A stretch of DNA of 5,204 bases from NCBI GenBank assembly GCA_964566765.1, contig CAZMJI010000073.1:1-5204 (forward strand), given 5' to 3'. Numbering within the stretch: the first letter of the stretch is position 1; every line of letters begins with the position of its first letter. Shown one piece after another: positions 1 to 5,204 of this stretch. The position numbers and the translations under genes are program-made. The notes beneath the pieces are model-generated. The model was given only the letters and a program-made list of their open reading frames with translations, was not told where the DNA came from and made no database searches. The DNA is from Thioglobus_B sp964566765. GTDB taxonomy: Bacteria > Pseudomonadota > Gammaproteobacteria > PS1 > Pseudothioglobaceae.

Positions 1-1
1 A

Positions 2-154
2 TTACTGGCGACCTTAATCATCATTGTGATTACCATTTGGCCAAGTGCCATTTTATTTACCTTCTTCTTGTTGTATGCGCTCTCAGGCATGGTTATGACC
101 TTAATTGGTCTTAGGCAAAGACGCTTAGAGAAAAAACGCGCTAAAGCCGGATAA
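2..154 (+). CDS. pssA: Probable phosphatidylserine synthase, C-terminal end (partial)
   Basis: Fifty codons and a TAA stop are visible; the start lies left of the window. The residues form one or two hydrophobic membrane segments (IIIVITIW, then FTFFLLYALSGMVMTLIGL) followed by a strongly basic tail, RQRRLEKKRAKAG. This matches my recollection of the C-terminus of the bacterial CDP-diacylglycerol-serine O-phosphatidyltransferase family (CDP-alcohol phosphatidyltransferases). These enzymes make phosphatidylserine, the precursor of phosphatidylethanolamine, at the inner membrane. The catalytic CDP-alcohol motif would be N-terminal and is not in view. The call also rests on context: in many proteobacteria pssA lies between ilvC and leuA, and leuA is the next gene here. 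Any other small polytopic membrane protein with a basic tail remains possible. Confidence 0.55.
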   Translation, partial: LLATLIIIVITIWPSAILFTFFLLYALSGMVMTLIGLRQRRLEKKRAKAG

Positions 155-161
155 CTTGCTT

Positions 162-167
162 TATAAT
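162..167 (+). promoter_or_regulatory. Candidate -10 box of the leu leader/leuA promoter
   Basis: A perfect TATAAT hexamer lies 7 bases after the upstream stop codon. Usual spacing would place the transcription start near 173-176, at or just before the first ATG of the leader peptide (175). No recognisable TTGACA-like -35 box lies 16-18 bases upstream (138-145 reads GCGCTAAA), and the TG at 157-158 is two bases too far away for a standard extended -10. The call therefore rests on the hexamer and its position between genes. Readthrough from pssA is an alternative or additional source of leuA mRNA. Confidence 0.4.
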
Positions 168-174
168 TCTGCTT

Positions 175-243
175 ATGATGAACAAGCTAACTCATATCCA
201 TTCTAAGGACACACTCCTGGCTTTATTGCGACTACTGCCTTAA
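175..243 (+). CDS. leuL: Leucine leader peptide (putative leuL), 22 aa
   Basis: This short frame starts with two ATGs (175 and 178) and ends at TAA 241-243. It encodes 22 residues, seven of them leucine (5, 14, 15, 17, 18, 20, 21). The end reads LLALLRLLP just before the stop. The leucine codons are CTA, CTC, CTG, TTA, TTG, CTA and CTG, so five of the six leucine codons are used. A leucine-dense micro-ORF directly before leuA is the hallmark of ribosome-mediated attenuation, as known for leuL of enteric bacteria: ribosomes stall on Leu codons when charged tRNA-Leu is scarce, and downstream expression rises. No Shine-Dalgarno sequence precedes either ATG, and a TATAAT at 162-167 suggests a leaderless mRNA. 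The sequence has no clear similarity to E. coli LeuL; the assignment comes from composition and position. Confidence 0.75.
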   Translation: MMNKLTHIHSKDTLLALLRLLP

Positions 244-323
244 GGCAAATACTCTATCGCACGGCTGAAAGGCCTATAACATCAATCAAACTCTATACCC
301 AAATCCGAACTAAGGAGACTTAA
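236..323 (+). promoter_or_regulatory. leuA leader region downstream of the leader peptide (putative attenuator)
   Basis: The region contains the perfect palindrome TGCCTTAAGGCA (236-247), which embeds the leader stop codon and could form a 4-bp hairpin with a TTAA loop. A second copy of AAGGC (269-273) could pair instead with GCCTT (237-241), and AGGC (243-246) with GCCT (272-275), so mutually exclusive pairings exist. None is followed by a T-run, so no classical U-tailed terminator is visible. From about 276 to 310 the RNA is rich in A and C and nearly free of G, an unstructured composition that could suit Rho loading. The region's role in attenuation is inferred from the leader peptide; the exact mechanism is not settled by the sequence. 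Confidence 0.4.
312..317 (+). promoter_or_regulatory. Ribosome binding site of leuA
   Basis: AAGGAG lies 6 bases before the ATG at 324, ideal spacing, and fixes that ATG as the leuA start. The AGGAG core (313-317) is complementary to CTCCT at 214-218 within the leader-peptide Leu codons. Confidence 0.85.
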
Positions 324-1856
324 ATGTCTGACAAATTAATTATTTTTGATACAACCTTGCGTGATGGTGAGCAGTCGCCAGGCGCCTCAATGACCAAAGA
401 TGAAAAGGTACGCATCGCCAAAGTGCTAGAGAAGATGCGTGTTGATGTGATCGAAGCTGGTTTTGCCATCGCCTCACCTGGCGATTTTGAAGCGGTGAAA
501 GCGGTGGCCAATGCGGTTAAAGATTCCACCATTTGCTCATTGGCTCGAGCGCTAGACAAGGATATTGACCGTGCTGGTGAGGCATTAAAAGACGCCAATT
601 CATCGCGTATTCATACCTTTATTGCCACTTCAGATATTCACATGAAGATGAAGCTGAACATGACCCCTGACGAGGTGGTGGCACAAGCGGTACATGCGGT
701 TAAGCGTGCACGCCAATATACCGATAATGTGGAATTCTCACCCGAAGATGCGGGTCGTAGTGATGAGGACTTCTTGTGTCGTGTGATCGAAGCGGCGATT
801 GATGCAGGCGCGACCACGATTAACATTCCAGATACCGTGGGCTACAACATCCCACACCAGTTTGGCAATACCATGCGCGCATTGATTGAGCGTGTGCCGA
901 ACTCAGACAAGGCCATTTTCTCAGCCCATTGTCATAATGACTTAGGCTTGGCGGTGGCCAACTCACTATCAGCGGTACTCAATGGTGCGCGCCAGGTTGA
1001 GTGTACGATTAACGGCCTTGGTGAGCGCGCAGGCAATACCTCGCTAGAAGAAGTGGTCATGGCGGTGAGAACACGTCAGGACATCTTTGATTGTGACACT
1101 GGTATTGACACCACGCAGATTCTACCGGCTTCAAGATTGGTCTCTAGTGTGACCGGTTTTATTGTGCAGCCGAATAAGGCTATTGTCGGTGCCAATGCGT
1201 TTGCGCATGAGGCTGGCATTCACCAGGATGGCGTACTAAAGCATCGTGAGACTTATGAGATTATGCGTGCTGAAGATGTGGGTTGGAATGCTAATCAGTT
1301 GGTTTTGGGTAAGCACTCCGGTCGTAATGCCTTTAAAGCCAGACTCAGCGAGTTAGGCGTGGAATTCGATTCTGAAGAGAGCTTAAACGACGCTTTCAGA
1401 CGCTTTAAAGACTTGGCAGATAAGAAGCATGAGATCTTTGATGAAGACCTACAAGCTTTGGTGTCTGAAGCACAAATGGAAGAAAATGAGAGCATTAAGT
1501 TAGTGTCACTAAAAGTTTGCACGGAAACTGGTGAGCAAAACTCGGCCACCGTGGTTCTATCAATCGACGGTGAAGAGAAAACCGCCAGCGCCCAAACTGC
1601 CGGTGCGGTTGATGCCACCTTTAGTGCGATTAACAGCTTGGTCGATGTGGATATGAATCTGCAGTTGTATTCGGTTTCTAACGTGACGCAAGGTACCGAC
1701 GCCCTAGGCGAGGTGAATGTACGCTTAGAGCACGAAGGTCGTATCGTTAATGGTCAAGGTGCAGACACCGACATCATTACTGCCAGTGCCAAAGCTTATG
1801 TACATGGCGTAAACAAGGTGTTAGCAGCACACAATCGCGCCCATCCTCAGGTGTAG
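324..1856 (+). CDS. leuA: 2-isopropylmalate synthase
   Basis: LeuA condenses 2-oxoisovalerate with acetyl-CoA to 2-isopropylmalate, the committed step of leucine synthesis in the cytoplasm. The 510-residue protein has the full layout of the family. An N-terminal TIM-barrel begins with FDTTLRDGEQSPG (8-20), with the metal-binding Asp14. The HxH metal site is AHCHNDLG (201-208; His202 and His204). GLGERAGNTSLEE (231-243) carries Asn238, and HEAGIHQDG (295-303) precedes a linker region. The C-terminal part (about 390-510) is the regulatory LeuA allosteric domain that binds leucine in this family. Length matches the usual 510-525 residues, and no motif is broken. The start is set by AAGGAG six bases upstream. 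Expression is probably controlled by the leucine leader at 175-243, and enzyme activity by leucine feedback. holD begins two bases after its stop. Confidence 0.97.
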   Translation: MSDKLIIFDTTLRDGEQSPGASMTKDEKVRIAKVLEKMRVDVIEAGFAIASPGDFEAVKAVANAVKDSTICSLARALDKDIDRAGEALKDANSSRIHTFIATSDIHMKMKLNMTPDEVVAQAVHAVKRARQYTDNVEFSPEDAGRSDEDFLCRVIEAAIDAGATTINIPDTVGYNIPHQFGNTMRALIERVPNSDKAIFSAHCHNDLGLAVANSLSAVLNGARQVECTINGLGERAGNTSLEEVVMAVRTRQDIFDCDTGIDTTQILPASRLVSSVTGFIVQPNKAIVGANAFAHEAGIHQDGVLKHRETYEIMRAEDVGWNANQLVLGKHSGRNAFKARLSELGVEFDSEESLNDAFRRFKDLADKKHEIFDEDLQALVSEAQMEENESIKLVSLKVCTETGEQNSATVVLSIDGEEKTASAQTAGAVDATFSAINSLVDVDMNLQLYSVSNVTQGTDALGEVNVRLEHEGRIVNGQGADTDIITASAKAYVHGVNKVLAAHNRAHPQV

Positions 1857-1858
1857 TC

Positions 1859-2272
1859 TTGCAGACCTTGCGCGACAAATATTTAGATACGCTGGGCATA
1901 CCAGCGTATTTATATCGCCAACAAGAGGTGTCAGAGACGCCTGCTAAGCCAATCAAATGTTTGATCGTGGAAGCGCATGCTACTAATGACTCATTTTGCC
2001 AAGCGGGCGAAGTGCAAGATTTTCTATTTAAGATGCTTTCAGCTATTGGCTTAAACGCCAACGAGGTGGCACTGGTTAACTTGCAAGAGGGTGCTTTGGA
2101 TAAGGCGCTTTTAGACTACCAAGCACAAAGCATCTTAAGTATGGGTTGCGACATTCCTAAGCAGGCACTGCCTGTTTTTAGGGCTGAACATCCTGAAGCC
2201 ATTCTGGTAAAACCTGAGCTTAAGCGCGAAGCTTGGGAAGTGTTAAAGCAACTACAGTCATGCCTAAAGTAG
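1859..2272 (+). CDS. holD: Probable DNA polymerase III psi subunit (HolD-like)
   Basis: This 137-residue protein is not similar to leucine enzymes. Its N-terminus, LGIPAYLYR (12-20), lines up without gaps with LGITQWSLR of E. coli HolD as I recall it, with Tyr17 where E. coli has Trp. A Rossmann-like start, KCLIVEAHATND (33-44), a helix around 51-63, LSMGCDIP (93-100) and a C-terminal helix, ELKREAWEVLKQL (120-132), follow the same order as the psi fold. Psi joins chi (HolC) to the clamp loader (DnaX) and so links the replisome to SSB. The start is TTG, with AGGTG (1849-1853) five bases upstream inside the end of leuA; a second TTG at 1868 is possible. The gene is tightly coupled to leuA (2-base gap) and overlaps queH by 13 bases. 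HolD diverges fast, so this is a pattern-based call. Confidence 0.65.
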   Translation: MQTLRDKYLDTLGIPAYLYRQQEVSETPAKPIKCLIVEAHATNDSFCQAGEVQDFLFKMLSAIGLNANEVALVNLQEGALDKALLDYQAQSILSMGCDIPKQALPVFRAEHPEAILVKPELKREAWEVLKQLQSCLK

Positions 2273-2952
2273 ATTATTCCCTAGCGGGTTATGAGCGCCC
2301 CAAGCTACAAACCCCAAATGGCGAAGACAAGCTGCTGCTGCATTCTTGCTGCGCCCCTTGTGCTGGTGAGATCATGGAAGCATTAGCCGCATCCAAGATT
2401 GACACTACGATTTTTTTCTACAACCCAAACATTCACCCGGTTGAAGAGTATGAGTTGAGAAAAAAAGAGAATATTCGCTTTGCTGAGAAGCTGGGCATGC
2501 CATTTGTGGATGCGGATTACAACAAAGACGATTGGTTTGAGCGCGTTAAGGGCCAAGAAGACGAGCCAGAGCGTGGTGCACGTTGCACCACCTGCTTTGA
2601 CATGCGTTTTGAGGTGACCGCGCAATACGCGCAAGCGCACGGCTTTAAGCTCATCTCATCAACCTTAGGTATTTCCCGCTGGAAAGACATGAATCAAATC
2701 AATGGTTGCGGTGAGCGCGCGGTAGCACCGTTTGAGGAGATTGACTACTGGGATTTTAATTGGCGCAAGCAGGGCGGCTCTTCACGCATGTTAGAACTCT
2801 CTAAGCGCGAGGAATTCTATCAACAAGAGTATTGTGGTTGTGTGTATTCACTTAGAGACACCAATCGCTGGCGCTTATCTAGAGGGCGAGAAAAGGTTGA
2901 ACGTGGCGTTAAGTTCTACCAAGAAGCCATGGATAAACTAGATCAAGATTAG
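2260..2952 (+). CDS. queH: Epoxyqueuosine reductase QueH
   Basis: QueH (formerly DUF208) reduces epoxyqueuosine to queuosine in the anticodon wobble position of tRNA Tyr, His, Asn and Asp. It is a non-homologous replacement for the cobalamin-dependent QueG. The 230-residue protein shows the family's cysteine pattern: LLLHSCCAPC (25-34; Cys30, Cys31, Cys34), CTTC (109-112), INGC (147-150) and YCGC (191-194). The vicinal CC and CxxC pairs are the iron-sulfur ligand motifs of this family. FYNPNIHPVEEYELRK (53-68) and SSTLGISRWKDMNQI (133-147) are also typical. I chose ATG 2260, which gives MPKVDY. An in-frame TTG at 2233 would add nine residues lying wholly within holD. The start overlaps the holD end by 13 bases with no strong ribosome binding site, suggesting translational coupling. 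The stop overlaps that of argF. Confidence 0.93.
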   Translation: MPKVDYSLAGYERPKLQTPNGEDKLLLHSCCAPCAGEIMEALAASKIDTTIFFYNPNIHPVEEYELRKKENIRFAEKLGMPFVDADYNKDDWFERVKGQEDEPERGARCTTCFDMRFEVTAQYAQAHGFKLISSTLGISRWKDMNQINGCGERAVAPFEEIDYWDFNWRKQGGSSRMLELSKREEFYQQEYCGCVYSLRDTNRWRLSRGREKVERGVKFYQEAMDKLDQD

Positions 2953-3848
2953 CCCAGTAGATACAGCAGTAGCGCCTTTTGTGCGTGCAGGCGGTTCTCA
3001 GCCTCTTTCCAAACCAAGCTTTGCTTGCCATCAATCACCCCAGCAGAGACTTCTTCACCACGGTGCGCGGGTAGACAGTGCATAAAGATAGCATCCTCTT
3101 TGGCCTGTGCCATTAGCGCTTCATCCACTTGGAAATCTTTAAACGCCGCCTCACGTTTGGCTTGCTCATCTTCTTGACCCATGGAGGCCCAAACATCGGT
3201 CACCACAAAGTCGACGTCACGACAAGCTGCATTAATGTCGTTGCTTAGATTGATGCAATGCGCGTATTTTTCCACAAATTCAGCCGCTGGCTCGTAGCCC
3301 ACCGGGGTGGCGATGTTTAAGGTAAAGCCAAAGGCGTGTGCGGCCTGCATATAGCTTTGACACATGTTGTTGCCATCACCAATCCAAGCAATGGTTTTGC
3401 CCTCGATTGGCCCCACGTTTTCCTGGTAAGTCATTACATCGGCCAGTAGCTGACAGGGGTGGGAATCATCCGATAGGGCGTTGATCACCGGCACCGAAGA
3501 GTGCTTGGCAAAGGTGCTAATGTCTTCGTGTGAAGAGATGCGCAGCATCACCGCATCCACCATAGAGCTAATCACAATCGCACTATCGGTAATCGGCTCA
3601 CCACGACCAATTTGAATATCTCTATCGGATAAAAATAGGGCGTGACCACCTAATTGTGTCATGCCTGCTTCAAACGACACGCGTGTACGCGTTGAAGATT
3701 TATCAAAAATCATCGCCAAAGTTTTGTTCTCTAGTGTCTTATTAATCTCACCAGCCTTATGCTGCTGCTTTAGGCTAATGGCATTATCAATAATCGACTG
3801 CAGTGTTTCTCTTGATAGATCGTCTAGGTTAATAAAATGCTTAGTCAT
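2949..3848 (-). CDS. argF: Ornithine carbamoyltransferase
   Basis: ArgF converts ornithine and carbamoyl phosphate to citrulline in arginine synthesis. The 299-residue protein has the carbamoyl-phosphate loop SSTRTR (51-56), the HPCQ motif (130-133), DVWASMG (218-224; the ornithine-side SMG loop) and the catalytic HCLPAHRGEE (257-266; Cys258). These signatures separate it from aspartate carbamoyltransferase. Length is normal for anabolic OTCases. Three start codons sit in a row: GTG 3854, ATG 3851 and ATG 3848. The ribosome binding site AGGAG spans 3858-3854, which overlaps the GTG and leaves 2 bases before ATG 3851 and 5 before ATG 3848, so 3848 is preferred. It follows argD after 16 bases, as the second gene of a - strand operon. 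Its TAA stop overlaps the queH TAG on the other strand. Confidence 0.96.
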   Translation of the reverse strand: MTKHFINLDDLSRETLQSIIDNAISLKQQHKAGEINKTLENKTLAMIFDKSSTRTRVSFEAGMTQLGGHALFLSDRDIQIGRGEPITDSAIVISSMVDAVMLRISSHEDISTFAKHSSVPVINALSDDSHPCQLLADVMTYQENVGPIEGKTIAWIGDGNNMCQSYMQAAHAFGFTLNIATPVGYEPAAEFVEKYAHCINLSNDINAACRDVDFVVTDVWASMGQEDEQAKREAAFKDFQVDEALMAQAKEDAIFMHCLPAHRGEEVSAGVIDGKQSLVWKEAENRLHAQKALLLYLLG

Positions 3849-3853
3849 CATCA

Positions 3854-3858
3854 CTCCT
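3854..3858 (-). promoter_or_regulatory. Ribosome binding site of argF
   Basis: AGGAG (read on the - strand, 3858 to 3854) lies in the 16-base argD-argF gap and decides between three adjacent start codons. Spacing is 5 bases to ATG 3848, 2 to ATG 3851, and it overlaps GTG 3854. Confidence 0.75.
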
Positions 3859-3864
3859 GCCTTA

Positions 3865-5025
3865 CTAGGCGTTGTTGATTAGTTGCGTTACTTTGTTAAT
3901 CAGTAGGTCTGCTTCTTCATGCGTCATTACCAGTGGTGGTAATAGACGAATGGCTTGACCAGTAACATTAATGAGCAGTTGATGCTCATCCAATGCCTGC
4001 TTGAGCAGGGTTGAGGTGTCTACAGTCAATTCAATGGCAATCATCATGCCTTGTTGACGGATCTCAATCACTTTGTCAGTATCTGATAGTGCTTGAGACA
4101 ATTGGGTTTTGATGTATGTGCCAATCGTCTTTGCATTATCAAGAATCTGCTCATCTTCAATGGTATCGAGTACGGTATTGGCTACCGCGCAAACCAAAGG
4201 ATTTCCACCAAAAGTGGAACCATGGGTACCTGGGGTTAATAGTTCAGCCGCTTTACCCTTGGCCAGACAGGCGCCAATTGGCACACCATTGCCCAAACCT
4301 TTGGCCAAGGTTAAGACATCAGGTGTTAAGCCATTATGCTGATGCGCAAATAGGGCGCCAGTACGACCGATACCGGTTTGTACTTCGTCTAAGACCAGTA
4401 GCCAGTCATTTTGCTGACACAACGCCTGCACCTGATTCAGATAATCCTGATCCGGAATAATCACACCGCTTTCACCCTGGATCGGCTCTAACATCACCGC
4501 CACCACATTGGCGTTATCGCTATGAGCCTCAAGTGCCGCCATATCATTAAAATCAACATGGATGAACTTTTCTACCAGTGGCGAAAAGCCAGCTTGCACT
4601 TTCTCATTGCCAGTTGCACTGAGCGCTGCCATGGTGCGACCATGAAAACTGCGATTGGCGGTAATCACAACCGGGGTGTCAATGTGCTTACTTTGTGCGT
4701 ATAGGCGAGTGATCTTGATGGCTGCTTCGTTTGCTTCAGCGCCTGAGTTGGCAAAAAAGGCCTTGTCCATTTGTGCCAAGACGCAGAGTTTTTCCGCCAG
4801 CACTTCTTGCTGTCCGATTTTGTACCAATTACTGGTGTGTAACAAGGTGTCGGCCTGCTGTTGAATGGCTTGCGTTACCTTGGGATGACAATGGCCCAGA
4901 TTCACCACACCAACGCCTGAGAGCGCGTCCAAATAGGCTTGACCGCTTTCATCAAACACATAGCAGCCGCGACCGCTAGCAAAGCTAACGTCTAGGGGTA
5001 AGTAGTTTGACATTAAGTATGACAT
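3865..5025 (-). CDS. argD: Acetylornithine aminotransferase
   Basis: ArgD is a class III PLP-dependent aminotransferase that converts N-acetylglutamate semialdehyde to N-acetylornithine in arginine synthesis; many homologues also act as succinyldiaminopimelate aminotransferases in lysine synthesis. The 386-residue protein shows NLGHCHP (42-48), the phosphate-binding NSGAEANE (93-100), RSFHGRT (125-131), LEPIQGESG (179-187), LDEVQTGIGRTG (212-223; Asp213 contacts the PLP ring nitrogen) and TLAKGLGNGVPIGA (239-252; Lys242 is the Schiff-base lysine). The start at 5025 gives MSYLMSNYLPLDVSF, which fits the MSxLM-type N-terminus common in gammaproteobacterial ArgD. An extension to 5088 would run through a terminator hairpin and is rejected; ATG 5013 is an alternative. 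No Shine-Dalgarno site precedes either ATG. It is the first gene of the argD-argF operon. Confidence 0.95.
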   Translation of the reverse strand: MSYLMSNYLPLDVSFASGRGCYVFDESGQAYLDALSGVGVVNLGHCHPKVTQAIQQQADTLLHTSNWYKIGQQEVLAEKLCVLAQMDKAFFANSGAEANEAAIKITRLYAQSKHIDTPVVITANRSFHGRTMAALSATGNEKVQAGFSPLVEKFIHVDFNDMAALEAHSDNANVVAVMLEPIQGESGVIIPDQDYLNQVQALCQQNDWLLVLDEVQTGIGRTGALFAHQHNGLTPDVLTLAKGLGNGVPIGACLAKGKAAELLTPGTHGSTFGGNPLVCAVANTVLDTIEDEQILDNAKTIGTYIKTQLSQALSDTDKVIEIRQQGMMIAIELTVDTSTLLKQALDEHQLLINVTGQAIRLLPPLVMTHEEADLLINKVTQLINNA

Positions 5026-5056
5026 GATGTGTATTAATTCGTTAGGTCCATTAAAC

Positions 5057-5080
5057 AAAAAAGCCCCAAAATGGGGCTTT
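5057..5080 (-). terminator. Rho-independent terminator of the gene upstream of argD
   Basis: Read on the - strand, AAAGCCCC pairs with GGGGCTTT (8 bp, arms 5080-5073 and 5067-5060) around a 5-base loop ATTTT, ending in a run of six Ts (5062-5057). It begins 25 bases after the TAA at 5107-5105, so it terminates the unidentified gene to the right. On the + strand the hairpin is followed by only three Ts, and no + strand gene reads into it. Confidence 0.88.
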
Positions 5081-5104
5081 ACAACCAATCAGAATGATTT
5101 TTTC

Positions 5105-5204
5105 TTATGACTGGTATTGTAGTGCCGGTGCAATTTGTTCGTTGATTGCATCTAGGTCTTTCTTGTAAGTTTCATAGAAAGAACCTGCTGGTGGGTTTAC
5201 CCAC
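5105..5204 (-). CDS. Unidentified protein, C-terminal end (partial)
   Basis: An open frame enters from the right edge on the - strand and ends at TAA 5107-5105, giving the last 32 residues (WVNPPAGSF at the start, INEQIAPALQYQS at the end). The fragment is soluble-looking, with a charged helix (YETYKKDLDAINEQIA) and no membrane segment or cysteine. I do not recognise the family. That it is a real gene is supported by the strong intrinsic terminator on the same strand 25 bases after its stop. It lies upstream of the argD-argF operon in the same direction, but the terminator makes it a separate transcription unit unless there is readthrough. Confidence 0.6.
   Translation of the reverse strand, partial: WVNPPAGSFYETYKKDLDAINEQIAPALQYQS

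Noticed and set aside
236..247. Perfect palindrome TGCCTTAAGGCA as an intrinsic terminator or protein-binding operator.
   Set aside because: Only a 4-bp stem with a TTAA loop can form and no T-run follows, so it is not a terminator. There is no independent sign of a regulator site; I kept it only as part of the attenuator discussion.
1295..1618. A 107-codon - strand open frame opposite leuA.
   Set aside because: It is antisense to conserved leuA codons, with a serine-rich translation typical of reverse-strand shadows. No support as a gene.
3849..3854. GTG 3854 or ATG 3851 as the argF start.
   Set aside because: The AGGAG ribosome binding site occupies 3858-3854, overlapping the GTG and leaving only 2 bases before ATG 3851. 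ATG 3848 has normal spacing.
4116..4460. A 114-codon + strand open frame opposite argD.
   Set aside because: It lies wholly inside the conserved argD coding sequence, has no ribosome binding site or family resemblance, and its low-complexity composition reflects the complementary strand.
5026..5045. Possible ArgR box near GTATTAATTC (5031-5040) before argD.
   Set aside because: The sequence matches the paired TGAAT/ATTCA ARG-box pattern too poorly, and only one imperfect copy is seen.
5026..5088. N-terminal extension of argD to 5088.
   Set aside because: It would encode the terminator hairpin at 5057-5080 and add 21 residues not expected in ArgD. The family-like N-terminus MSxLM begins at 5025.

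Overview
The window looks like chromosomal DNA from a gammaproteobacterium. The support is a HolD-like clamp-loader psi subunit, a pssA-like gene directly before leuA, ordinary bacterial ArgD and ArgF sequences, and Shine-Dalgarno sites of the AGGAG type. Base composition is moderate and similar across all genes. No mobile element, CRISPR array, rRNA or tRNA was seen, and the genus cannot be set from this sequence alone.

Layout, left half (+ strand). Positions 2-154 are the 3' end of a membrane protein, most likely phosphatidylserine synthase (PssA). The 169-base gap that follows holds a perfect TATAAT hexamer (162-167) and a 22-codon open frame (175-243) that is 7/22 leucine, with six leucines in its last nine codons. 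I read this as a leucine leader peptide controlling leuA. leuA (324-1856, 2-isopropylmalate synthase) follows behind a strong ribosome binding site. Two genes are packed tightly behind it: a probable holD (DNA polymerase III psi subunit, 1859-2272, TTG start) and queH (epoxyqueuosine reductase, 2260-2952), which overlap by 13 bases.

Layout, right half (- strand). argD (5025 to 3865, acetylornithine aminotransferase) and argF (3848 to 2949, ornithine carbamoyltransferase) form a two-gene arginine operon with a 16-base gap. It converges on the leu operon so closely that the queH and argF stop codons overlap. Upstream of argD is a strong intrinsic terminator (5057-5080) that ends transcription of an unidentified - strand gene whose last 32 codons lie at 5105-5204.

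How the genes work together. LeuA commits carbon to leucine and would be governed by leucine supply through the leader. ArgD and ArgF carry out successive parts of arginine synthesis (acetylornithine formation, and later ornithine to citrulline). HolD and QueH have no metabolic link to leucine and appear to share the leuA transcript. The most notable signal is the leader peptide, which seems to lack both a Shine-Dalgarno site and a classical U-tailed attenuator terminator. This suggests a variant control mechanism.
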